Shown here piece after piece: positions 35,343 to 43,128 of a stretch of DNA of 64,000 bases. Position numbers and translations under genes: made by a program. Source of the DNA: Bacteriovoracales bacterium. GTDB lineage: Bacteria; Bdellovibrionota; Bacteriovoracia; Bacteriovoracales; Bacteriovoracaceae. The notes under the pieces were generated by a model. It saw only the letters and a program-made list of their open reading frames with translations. It was not told the origin of the DNA and searched no databases. Positions within the stretch are counted from its first letter, which is position 1, and every line of letters begins with the position of its first letter. The stretch lies in contig JASBRV010000135.1 in the NCBI GenBank assembly GCA_030149295.1, positions 1-64,000 on the forward strand, given 5' to 3'.

Positions 35343-37352
35343 ATGAAAGTTTTAAATTTTCTAATATTTACCTTAGCGATAAATTTATCGGTCCAAGGAA
35401 ATATTAATAGTAAGTCTGATATCAAAGAACATAAATCCGTTATGATTCGCGATACTGAGATTGTAGAAGATAATGAGTATATTCGTTATCATTTTAATAT
35501 GGGGAAGCTTCTAGGAGATATTGCCTTAAGAGAGCTTAAGGGTTCCGGGGGATCTAGAAGTTCTACAATTTATCAAGGTTTTTGTTCCGGAAATATTGGT
35601 GACGACGATTGTCCTAGCGGCTATACGGTTGGATATTATGTTCAACGTATTTTTAATATGGCCAATGAAGAACAAGCCGATTTTATCGCCACTGGTAATA
35701 CATTAAACGGTGTAACAAGAACAAAAGTTTCAACTAATGCTGGTTTGTTTGATTCTGGTCGTAGAATGAATGATATTTTCAAAAATTGGCATAAGCTTAA
35801 TTGGAATAGTAGTGCAGCCGTTGGTCAAAGATTAACTGTTACAAGTAATACGATTGCTCAAACAAACTCTGGTCATTCTGGCGATGAGATTGAAAAGGCT
35901 CGTAATTATCTAAAAAAGAAAAATAGTTCAGCCTGGATGGCCTCGTCTCGCTTTAAGTTACTTGCAATCGCAAATAGGTTAGATCTTGCAGATAATTATG
36001 ACGCCCGTATTACTGGAACAGCCTCTATCCACCCTAGTTATTATGGAGAAGTTCATCTAATTTTTGGGATACAAGATGATACGATGGAAGCGTCTGGAAA
36101 TGCATTCCCTATGACTTTTTCTATGTCGTTTAGAAATCCACTTATCTCTAATAATGACTTCAATATAAGTGGCACCAATGAAGCTAATTATAATTTAACT
36201 CTTTCTAATCCATCGGATAAAAACCAGCCTAGTGATGCTAATTGGAAAACTTATATCAAAAGATGGTCAAAGAAATGGTCTAAACTTTCAGATTATAATA
36301 TTACTAGTAACAATTATCAGAATCGTTTAATAGCGATTTTAAATACAATTGTTAAACCGGAAAATTTTATTGGCCTTAGAAGTAATACCCAAATTTCAAG
36401 CAATGAGTATGAAATTCGTGAATGGTATATTTTTAGAAGTGCAATTGTTCGAAATAATAATAATAGTTTAAACAGAGGCCAGTTAATTCCAAGAAAACCT
36501 AAAAATCAGCCTTATGAATGTTTAAATAAATCAAATGCCCTTACAAATCTTGTTTTAGATAATTGGGATAGTACTAATGGTGATTTAAAAGTTAAACATA
36601 TATTAGGTCAGGGAATGACTTATAATGTAAACCGTGATCCTTATTATGAAGAAACCCGAGCCGGTTATGCTGTCCTTAGAGAAAAAGATGATCGTCCATT
36701 CTTTTTAAAAGCTTCCTCTGCCCATGACTGGGATTATGATACGAATTTTGTAAGTTATAATTCAACTGGTGAAGTTAGTTCGTCTGAAGCAACAAATTAT
36801 TGGAAATTTGCTAGTGGTGTAAGTGGATCTTGTGGTGATACTTACGAAACAATGCCTTTCTATATGCTAACGGGAGAAGGGAGAAATGATGGCCCATGGG
36901 ATAGGTCAACTGGCTCATACAGCACAGACCCTTTAACTACTACCCATGGCTACGCAACGAAAAAAACGAGAGCGGCGAAAAATCAATTAATGATGCTCGC
37001 TCCTTTTGGGCGCGTTCGTAAGATTAATAGCAAATGGGGTTATGTTTGGCAGAAAAGATCTGCTTGGTCAGAAGGACAAAGGCATGCTTTTGCGATCAGA
37101 ACATGTACTGGTTGTCATTCGCAAGAAGGCGCCGCCGATCAAGCTTTCCACGTAAAACCAAGAGTTGATGGATCTGCTTCTAAACTTTCTCCTTTCCTTG
37201 AGGGAGGAAGTGGTTCTAGCTTTAGCAGAAATAGTGCGACTTATAATTATGATGTCCTTCAATGGAGAGTCGATTTTCTTTGGGATACACACCCGAATAA
37301 ACCATCCGTAAATCCGGTTCGGTACGATAATTTGAGAAGACCTGAGTTATAA
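35343..37352 (+). CDS. large secreted CxxCH-motif protein
   Basis: Protein of 669 aa, exported by a signal peptide (MKVLNFLIFTLAINLSVQG). AAGGAGAAAG precedes ATG 35343. It contains FKLLAIANRLDLADN with GEVHLIFG and MTFSMSF further on, and a single c-type-heme-like motif TCTGCH (Cys588, Cys591, His592) followed by AFHVKPR. From memory this order matches a family of myxobacterial and Bdellovibrio secreted proteins of unknown function. It is Asn/Ser-rich. A single CxxCH could bind heme or be structural. It is the largest island gene and is followed by a strong hairpin. Confidence 0.8.
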   Translation: MKVLNFLIFTLAINLSVQGNINSKSDIKEHKSVMIRDTEIVEDNEYIRYHFNMGKLLGDIALRELKGSGGSRSSTIYQGFCSGNIGDDDCPSGYTVGYYVQRIFNMANEEQADFIATGNTLNGVTRTKVSTNAGLFDSGRRMNDIFKNWHKLNWNSSAAVGQRLTVTSNTIAQTNSGHSGDEIEKARNYLKKKNSSAWMASSRFKLLAIANRLDLADNYDARITGTASIHPSYYGEVHLIFGIQDDTMEASGNAFPMTFSMSFRNPLISNNDFNISGTNEANYNLTLSNPSDKNQPSDANWKTYIKRWSKKWSKLSDYNITSNNYQNRLIAILNTIVKPENFIGLRSNTQISSNEYEIREWYIFRSAIVRNNNNSLNRGQLIPRKPKNQPYECLNKSNALTNLVLDNWDSTNGDLKVKHILGQGMTYNVNRDPYYEETRAGYAVLREKDDRPFFLKASSAHDWDYDTNFVSYNSTGEVSSSEATNYWKFASGVSGSCGDTYETMPFYMLTGEGRNDGPWDRSTGSYSTDPLTTTHGYATKKTRAAKNQLMMLAPFGRVRKINSKWGYVWQKRSAWSEGQRHAFAIRTCTGCHSQEGAADQAFHVKPRVDGSASKLSPFLEGGSGSSFSRNSATYNYDVLQWRVDFLWDTHPNKPSVNPVRYDNLRRPEL

Positions 37353-37360
37353 TCTCATAT

Positions 37361-37385
37361 AGGAGACTAGTTTCGCTAGTCTCCT
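37361..37385 (+). terminator. hairpin after the CxxCH gene
   Basis: A 10-bp perfect stem, AGGAGACTAG/CTAGTCTCCT, with a TTTCG loop, 8 nt after the stop. The downstream T-run is poor (TTGACTC), so termination may be partial or need Rho. Confidence 0.65.
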
Positions 37386-37690
37386 TGACTCATACCCTAC
37401 CTCTTGAAATAAAATTCTATATGAGAAATATAGAAAGAGAACCTAGGTTTTTTTAATTTAAACCCTTAATGAATTTACTTCTACTCATTTTGCAAAAAGA
37501 GAGAAGCGAAGAAACGATTATTGCTCTCTTTCCACTTGTGATGTCGGGACTAAGATTAGTTATTTCTTCTATCGTAGCGCGCTCATCTCGCTGGGTGTGG
37601 CCTTCGGCTTAAAAGTAGGTATGTCCACACTTTTGGGACTAAAAGCATTAAACGCATCAAGTCCCAAGATTATCCACGTACCTTAAGCGC
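37386..37690. other. non-coding, hairpin-rich right end of the island
   Basis: About 305 nt without a convincing gene. It contains inverted repeats AAAGAGAG/CTCTCTTT (37496-37503 and 37524-37531), GTGTGG/CCACAC (37595-37600 and 37625-37630) and TTGGGACT/AGTCCCAA (37633-37640 and 37660-37667). A 46-codon reading from 37469 has no ribosome binding site. It may be a structured RNA, a recombination site or gene debris. Confidence 0.45.
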
Positions 37691-37741
37691 GTTAAGAAGA
37701 TCAATGAAAGCAAGGCAAAACAAGGCCAAAAAGGTTACTAA
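37691..37741 (+). repeat. 51-bp direct repeat, right copy (att-like)
   Basis: A second copy of the 3' end of the cNMP-binding gene, still in an open frame ending in the same stop. Its last bases overlap the stop codon of the convergent membrane protein gene at 37738, which suggests this is the original chromosomal gene end. Confidence 0.9.
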
Positions 37742-38244
37742 TCTTTTTTCACTTCGTAGTCAGCTTCAAAAACGTCCCCCTCAGAGACATTATAATGAGC
37801 GCGAGTTTCCTGCCCGGAGTAAGATTCACTTGATTCTGGTCGATCACCATAAGCGCGGCCATTGATAATAACAGTTTTTTTAAAGCGAAAGGGATGCTTT
37901 CTATTAAAGACCACTGTCTTTTCAGATGTTTCACCCCCGAGGGCCACAAGCCAAGAAATGACGACGAGTATGGGGTTGCTCTGCCAATAGGCGATTGTCG
38001 CCAATACGGCCACAAGAAGACGGGGACTAAAGAGCCAAGCAAGCCACCATAAAAAACCACCAGAGGCGACGGAGCTAAAGAGAAGAGTGAGGCGAGGAAA
38101 GAGAGTCACAAAAAAAAGAAAAAAGACGCCTCTTGTCTCCCAGTAATTATCAACACCAAACTCAATATCAAAGACGTTCATCAGGATGGTTGAGCCACCA
38201 GTGATGCAGAGAAATATAATAAAAATTTTAAAAAGCTCTTTCAT
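37738..38244 (-). CDS. hypothetical membrane protein
   Basis: Protein of 168 aa with an N-terminal hydrophobic helix (residues 4-22) and two or three more (about 37-55, 60-75 and 78-100), followed by a polar C-terminus of about 65 aa likely in the cytoplasm or periplasm (KKTVIINGRAYGDRP...). Family not recognised. Its stop overlaps the right copy of the direct repeat, so it was the ancestral convergent neighbour of the cNMP-binding gene. Confidence 0.65.
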   Translation of the reverse strand: MKELFKIFIIFLCITGGSTILMNVFDIEFGVDNYWETRGVFFLFFVTLFPRLTLLFSSVASGGFLWWLAWLFSPRLLVAVLATIAYWQSNPILVVISWLVALGGETSEKTVVFNRKHPFRFKKTVIINGRAYGDRPESSESYSGQETRAHYNVSEGDVFEADYEVKKD

Positions 38245-38349
38245 AAGATATCCCTAAAGCATAGGGGCCTTTTTAGCAATTATGTTACAAAGGATAAAGT
38301 TAAAAAAAGAGGTAAGTAACTGAAAAAAGGAAGTTGAAACTGTCCTTTC

Positions 38350-39057
38350 CTAAAAAGAAGCATCCTTCCAGGTTTTTGTCGCCCAGTCGTAGATTTGATA
38401 GGGGAGAAACTGATTCTTATAACTCATGCTTTGATTTTCTTTGATAAAAAAACCAAGGTAGTAATACTTTTTCCCCTTATTCTTTGTGTATTCAATTTCC
38501 TTGAGGGCACCAAAAACCCCTAAGCTCCTTTTTGCGTAGTCAGGGTCGTAGATGAAGTACACGCTACTTGTAGCCTCTTGAGATGTGTCAAGAAAGCCCA
38601 CGGCGATAAGTTTTCCTTCAAGGTAGAACTCACTGAGAAGACTACTTGTGGTGGGAGTAAAATGGGTTTGAATAAACTCCTCTCTGGCATTGTTGTGACT
38701 TTCATCTTGACCGAAACGAATGTGTGAGTGTTTTACGAAAATTTCAAAAATCTCCTCTCGATAGATCAAAGGTTTAAAAAGAACTGTGATGTCCTTATTC
38801 TTTTTTAAGACTCTTTTTTGACTCTTACTGGGGGTGAATTCCCTCGCTTTAACCCTAAGAGGTAGGCATTCACTACAATGCCTGCAATTGGGACGAAAGA
38901 AGTAGATGCCAAATTTACGAAACCCCTGAGTAAGGACTTCATCGAATTCTTCATCACTCAAGTCCTGAGCGAGAAAGAACTCATGGCGCGATTGTCTATT
39001 CGGGAGGTAGGGACACTTCTCTTCCGGGGATAACCTAGGTGGACTTAGAAGTTTCAT
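38350..39057 (-). CDS. bpt: aspartate/glutamate leucyltransferase (Bpt)
   Basis: Transfers leucine from Leu-tRNA to N-terminal Asp/Glu of proteins, marking them for ClpS/ClpAP degradation (235 aa). The N-terminal CPYLPNRQSRHEF, the cysteine cluster FFRPNCRHCSECLPLRV, SKSQKRVLKKN and the C-terminal YYLGFFIKENQSMSYKNQF match the Bpt/Ate family. No clpS or clpA is in the window. It is followed on the same strand, upstream, by a VWA lipoprotein. Confidence 0.92.
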   Translation of the reverse strand: MKLLSPPRLSPEEKCPYLPNRQSRHEFFLAQDLSDEEFDEVLTQGFRKFGIYFFRPNCRHCSECLPLRVKAREFTPSKSQKRVLKKNKDITVLFKPLIYREEIFEIFVKHSHIRFGQDESHNNAREEFIQTHFTPTTSSLLSEFYLEGKLIAVGFLDTSQEATSSVYFIYDPDYAKRSLGVFGALKEIEYTKNKGKKYYYLGFFIKENQSMSYKNQFLPYQIYDWATKTWKDASF

Positions 39058-39068
39058 AGCGCTCTAAC

Positions 39069-40616
39069 TTAGGCACTAGGGTCATAAATAACTTCAATAG
39101 TGGCACCATTGGAATAAATGGCATTCCCATTGAGTTTTAAGAAGTAGCCCGACTTATTAACTGCGGGAGTATCCTCACAATAAGTACTTGAATTAGAAGG
39201 ACAGAACTGACCGGGTCCTCTAATTTTAATATTCTTGGAGGGAAAGTACTGAGGTTGCCCACCTGATTTAACCAGCTCCCAGCCATTTGTCGCCGATTTT
39301 GCTACTGATTGTCCGTTGATTTCAAGTTTAATGGAAGATTCAACGGGCTTAGTTTGGAGGTTAACATAACCAAAGTATTCTTTTGGTGTTTGGGTTTGCA
39401 CTCTTAAACACTCAGGATAAGTAACAACAGCATCACCGTAAAGTCTAATCAGGTAACCCTCAAAGGCTTCACCGGGAGTAGGCTCAAAACGAGTGAAAAC
39501 ATTTTGAACGCTATTATTATAAACAAATCCCGACGCGTTCATAGGAATGGGGTTCGTTAGGCGTTGGATTTCTTCGCCATCTTTAAAGACACGAATATTT
39601 TCTGGGTCAATGGGTGGATCACCTTGTTTGGCCACCGGCCAGTAATTATATTTATGTCTCAGAATTGTATCTCTTATTGATGAATTAATTCCCTCAAAGA
39701 TTTTAGAGAAGTCGGATTGACTACAAATATCGTAGGAATCATACATTCCGTCAGCTCTTAGATTTTGATCCGATTGACGGGATTCATTTTTATTATTAAC
39801 AAAGTAGGGTTCTTGATAAACGGCTTTTGAGAATTTTTGATAAGTATCCCCTTTGTCCCATGAGCTTACTCCCGGGCAAGAGCCACCATCTTGAAAAGCG
39901 GTGATGGACATAAAACGCATCTCAAGAGCATTGAGATTCGCTCCACTACAAGAGCCAGTTTGTGGGTTGTAATTTCCTCTCAAGCAGAGAAATTCTTTGG
40001 TTTTATCGCGAAGATAATTTTGTTGATCATTAGGAGAAGGGGGGAAGTCTACTGCCCAGCTTGAGTCATCTTGGTTGGACATTAAAACCACATAGGTATA
40101 ACTATTGGCCCTGAAGACTCCATTATTGATATTGGCCTTTATAAGATCAATGGATCTATCAATGCCCTCTTCTTTGGAGCCAGAGCTATAACTGAAATTT
40201 AAGCTTTGAGCGGCAAGACTGGCATCAATTTTCATAGCAAGTGCACTATTATTTAAACCATCTGGGCTTTCTGTAATAATCTTGGCTTCAAAGTTAATAG
40301 GATCACTATCGCGGACAATGAGTGGAGCTAGCATGATGTGATAATCAAAGCGATCTGAAATAGAATATATAACGTTATTTAGGGCCTCTTTAGTCTTTGA
40401 GTTGATAAAGGTTGTACTGGTTGAATTGTCCCAGAGAAAAAGAAAATCGACCTTTGGCTTTATTTGGGTGTAAGAAGAACAGCTACTTATTGTAACCTTG
40501 GTAACAGCATTAGAGACAGCAGTGTCTTTATTGGCAATTGGGTCAAAAACCTCTTTACCACATGAGCTTAGCAGCATGAGGAAGAGGATTGAGTAAAACG
40601 CACAACTATTTTTCAT
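39069..40616 (-). CDS. VWA-domain lipoprotein
   Basis: Predicted surface or periplasmic lipoprotein of 515 aa; lipobox LLSSC with Cys19. A von Willebrand A-like domain begins at about residue 55 with the metal-ion-dependent adhesion site D63-x-S65-x-S67 (WDNSTST) and an alternating strand/helix pattern up to about residue 290 (YTYVVLMSNQDDSS). The last 200 aa are beta-rich with cysteines near the end (FCPSNSSTYCEDT). ATG 40616 gives the signal peptide. It may act in adhesion or binding; this is inferred from the domain. Confidence 0.75.
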   Translation of the reverse strand: MKNSCAFYSILFLMLLSSCGKEVFDPIANKDTAVSNAVTKVTISSCSSYTQIKPKVDFLFLWDNSTSTTFINSKTKEALNNVIYSISDRFDYHIMLAPLIVRDSDPINFEAKIITESPDGLNNSALAMKIDASLAAQSLNFSYSSGSKEEGIDRSIDLIKANINNGVFRANSYTYVVLMSNQDDSSWAVDFPPSPNDQQNYLRDKTKEFLCLRGNYNPQTGSCSGANLNALEMRFMSITAFQDGGSCPGVSSWDKGDTYQKFSKAVYQEPYFVNNKNESRQSDQNLRADGMYDSYDICSQSDFSKIFEGINSSIRDTILRHKYNYWPVAKQGDPPIDPENIRVFKDGEEIQRLTNPIPMNASGFVYNNSVQNVFTRFEPTPGEAFEGYLIRLYGDAVVTYPECLRVQTQTPKEYFGYVNLQTKPVESSIKLEINGQSVAKSATNGWELVKSGGQPQYFPSKNIKIRGPGQFCPSNSSTYCEDTPAVNKSGYFLKLNGNAIYSNGATIEVIYDPSA

Positions 40617-40772
40617 AATGATTTTCCAAGTTTTATACCTTTCTCCTATGGCTTTTCGGCAAATTCTCAAATTCCCTTTAGTTTTGGGGGATATAATTGC
40701 CCTCTAGGGGAGAGGGGATGACCCCGTTAAAATGGATAAAGTATTGTAATCATTTAAGAGGGAGTAAGTATC

Positions 40773-41609
40773 GTGGCAACCCAATGGTATTACGTTCAAG
40801 GTAGTGAAAGGATTGGACCCATCGAGCAGCAAGATTTGGATGGCCTTTATCAGCAAGGAACAATCACTGATGATTCCTATATTTGGCGTAAGGGTTTTGA
40901 TAATTGGCAACATCTCAAAAATGTAGATGAGCTCTCTTACCTGCAGAATTCTAAAAGTGCTGAAAATTCTGATTTTGATGAGGAAGATGATATCCAAGAA
41001 ATTCCTCAAATGGGAGAAAACTCCTCTCCTCACTCTGAGTTGGATAAAGCTCCTGCTTTTGATCTTAGTCGCATTAGTGCAGATGAAAAGGTTTTCACTA
41101 TTAAGATTGGCTATGATCGCGGTGGTCAAGAGAATGAATACGGGCCTTTTTCAATAAATCAACTGACTCGCGCCTTTAGCGAAGAAAGAATCAATGAGAA
41201 AACCTTTATTTTTACCCCCGGAATGTCTACATGGGTTCTCCTTGGTGATTTCGATCGTTTTGATGAGATCGCGGGAGGATTGCCACCCCAAATTAGTGAA
41301 ATGGATCGTAGAGTTAATGTAAGAAAGCCTTTTGTCGCAAGACTCTTTTTTCATAATAACGAAAAGGTTTTTGAAGGAATTTGTCGAGACATCTCTGTTG
41401 GTGGTTTACAAATTCTCGTATCGGCTTTTCCATGTAAAGTTGGTGATGATGTTTCTTTAAACGTTCATCCTGATAATTCTGATTATCACTTTACTGCCAG
41501 TGGTGTGGTGGTGAGAAAACTCGAAGGAGATGCGGGATTTTCTTTACGCTTTAAAGATCTTAACGAAGAAGCAAAAGAATCGATTCAAAAATATATTCAT
41601 GACAACTAA
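40773..41609 (+). CDS. GYF_2-GYF_2-PilZ protein
   Basis: Cytoplasmic 278-aa protein that starts at GTG behind GAGGGAG. It has two GYF_2/DUF4339 domains (residues 4-58, WYYVQGSERIGPIEQQDL; and about 108-165, NEYGPFSINQL), then a PilZ domain (about 178-278). Both c-di-GMP-binding motifs are present: RVNVR and DISVGG. It is therefore likely a c-di-GMP effector with peptide-binding modules. A second GYF_2 protein lies at 20249. It overlaps the next gene by 11 nt. Confidence 0.88.
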   Translation: MATQWYYVQGSERIGPIEQQDLDGLYQQGTITDDSYIWRKGFDNWQHLKNVDELSYLQNSKSAENSDFDEEDDIQEIPQMGENSSPHSELDKAPAFDLSRISADEKVFTIKIGYDRGGQENEYGPFSINQLTRAFSEERINEKTFIFTPGMSTWVLLGDFDRFDEIAGGLPPQISEMDRRVNVRKPFVARLFFHNNEKVFEGICRDISVGGLQILVSAFPCKVGDDVSLNVHPDNSDYHFTASGVVVRKLEGDAGFSLRFKDLNEEAKESIQKYIHDN

Positions 41610-42537
41610 GAATCCCCATGGTCTTTTTAACGAGGCCGTCATTGAAGAGGGGAAGGTCTTTCAGGTCAACTCTCTTACCCATGAAGATACCAATGGAAAA
41701 AGTTTTCTCTATGGAAGGCGCTATTTTCAAAAAAATGAGCCCAAATGGAGAATGGTTTTTCTCCATGATATTGGCGAGCATAGTAACCGTTATCATGATT
41801 ATTTTCTCAATTTTCTGAAATACTTCTCTAAGAAAAATGCTCCTGCTTTTGAGATTGTTTCCTTTGATTTTAAAGGACATGGAAAAAGCGGTGGGACACG
41901 GGGTCACTTAGATTCTATTGATGATCTTTGTTTGGATACCATCATGGCCCTTAACGAACCTGGAAAGGGTGAATTACCGACAATTATGATGGGTTTGGGG
42001 CTTGGTTGTATTGTTTCGTTAAAAATTTATCATCACTATTTTTCCAAGCTTAATTCTAGTATTGATGCTCTCGTTTTAATCAATCCAGGGCTGAAATTAA
42101 ATTGGACGATTCCATCAAGTATTGAGTCAATTGCGAGAGGCGGCTCACTCCTGTTTTCTAAACTTAAACTTCCATTTCAGTTGGAAGGGCGGCTTTTTGC
42201 AGGGGAGTCTTTAGTCGCCGAAGAGTTTGATTGTGATCCACTCGTTAATCATACGATGACCCTTGGTAGTCTTTTTGAGCTACAGCACAATGCTTCTGTA
42301 ATGAGAACCTCTGCTTATTATCTCGATATTCCAGTATTTATTGGAATTTCAGGTCAAGGACGACTTTACTCAAAAACAATAACCGAGTTATTCGCTAAGG
42401 GAATCGTCCATAGTCATGTGCAGCACTTTCCTGATGCAGAACATGACCTCTTTCATCACTTTGACTGTGAAAACTTCAACCATAGTGTTTATAATTGGTT
42501 AAAGAAGCACAAATTTCTTTCAAAAGGTTCTTCCTAA
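41599..42537 (+). CDS. alpha/beta-hydrolase-like protein lacking the nucleophile
   Basis: Protein of 312 aa resembling lysophospholipase/monoacylglycerol lipase: FLHDIGEHSNRYHDYF, FDFKGHGKSGGTRGH and a late histidine in PDAEHDLFHH (His282). The expected GxSxG elbow reads GLGLGC with Gly134 in place of the catalytic Ser, and the acid position (GISGQGRLY) also lacks the usual Asp. It is likely a non-catalytic member or one with changed chemistry. ATG 41599 overlaps the PilZ gene by 11 nt. Context with PilZ suggests a signalling or envelope role; this is inference. Confidence 0.75.
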   Translation: MTTKNPHGLFNEAVIEEGKVFQVNSLTHEDTNGKSFLYGRRYFQKNEPKWRMVFLHDIGEHSNRYHDYFLNFLKYFSKKNAPAFEIVSFDFKGHGKSGGTRGHLDSIDDLCLDTIMALNEPGKGELPTIMMGLGLGCIVSLKIYHHYFSKLNSSIDALVLINPGLKLNWTIPSSIESIARGGSLLFSKLKLPFQLEGRLFAGESLVAEEFDCDPLVNHTMTLGSLFELQHNASVMRTSAYYLDIPVFIGISGQGRLYSKTITELFAKGIVHSHVQHFPDAEHDLFHHFDCENFNHSVYNWLKKHKFLSKGSS

Positions 42538-43064
42538 TGAAAATGCAGACTATAAGATTTCTTTTATTTTTTCTCTCAGTTTTTGCTCTGTCTTGTTCTA
42601 CTCTGAATAAGAATATGACAAAGAAAGGTTCCTACACCTTGGGAGGAGGGGTTTACAAAGACCAGAGATGGAGTGATGATTTGGACTTCACGAGAGTCTC
42701 TTGGTTTAAAGAACTCACTTTAACTTTTGATATTTTCTACACTAAGATAGAAAAATCGAGCCCCTTTTATCAATGGTTTTCAGATGATGAAAAAAAAATG
42801 GTTGAGAGCTGTCTTGATAATTATGTGATTCTTACTTATGCATGGGATCCCATGCAGATTTCCCGTGAAGGCTTCTTTGCCGAGATTGAAAAGAAAGGTT
42901 ATGAGAGGCTTTCCATTCCCAATTTTCATCAAAATGTAAAAATGCACCCAAACTTTGCGCGCATCAATGTCTATCTTTATAAAACAAACCTTATTTGTAG
43001 AAGAGGACTAAAAAAAGAGGAATTGGTCATCTCTTTTCCTGGGTTTAACTCTTTAAAATTATAA
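42537..43064 (+). CDS. hypothetical lipoprotein
   Basis: Lipoprotein of 175 aa with lipobox FALSC (Cys20). The mature region has segments SWFKELTLTFDIFYTKIE and VILTYAWDPMQISREGFFAEIEKKGY, unrecognised. Its ATG overlaps the stop of the hydrolase gene (TAATG), and it is followed by the kinase gene after 64 nt, so the three plus the PilZ gene may form an operon. Function unknown. Confidence 0.7.
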   Translation: MKMQTIRFLLFFLSVFALSCSTLNKNMTKKGSYTLGGGVYKDQRWSDDLDFTRVSWFKELTLTFDIFYTKIEKSSPFYQWFSDDEKKMVESCLDNYVILTYAWDPMQISREGFFAEIEKKGYERLSIPNFHQNVKMHPNFARINVYLYKTNLICRRGLKKEELVISFPGFNSLKL

Positions 43065-43128
43065 GAACTCACTTTTCTCTCAAACTTTCTTAGGTTTTCA
43101 CCGATAAGAGTTATGGAGATAAGTTTAT

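Larger units (their letters stand above)
33626..37690. mobile_element. putative 4.1-kb genomic island between direct repeats
   Basis: Sequence between the two 51-bp repeats. It is visibly more AT-rich than its flanks, with many AAT and TTA codons, and encodes a TIGR02147 regulator, a secreted HExxH protein and a secreted CxxCH protein. It also has a 338-nt non-coding right end. No recombinase gene is present, so any mobilisation would be in trans. Joining 33625 directly to 37742 rebuilds an intact convergent gene pair, which is strong evidence for insertion. Confidence 0.7.

Noticed and set aside
37469-37609. 46-codon reading in the island tail
   Set aside because: No ribosome binding site, and the region is dominated by inverted repeats; coding is not supported.
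37560-37612. tRNA-like stretch around TAGCGCGCTC
   Set aside because: No matching D-stem, acceptor or T-arm could be folded; similarity is limited to a few bases.
33626-37690. Prophage or insertion sequence
   Set aside because: No transposase, integrase, phage or terminal inverted repeat; only the direct repeat and cargo genes are seen.
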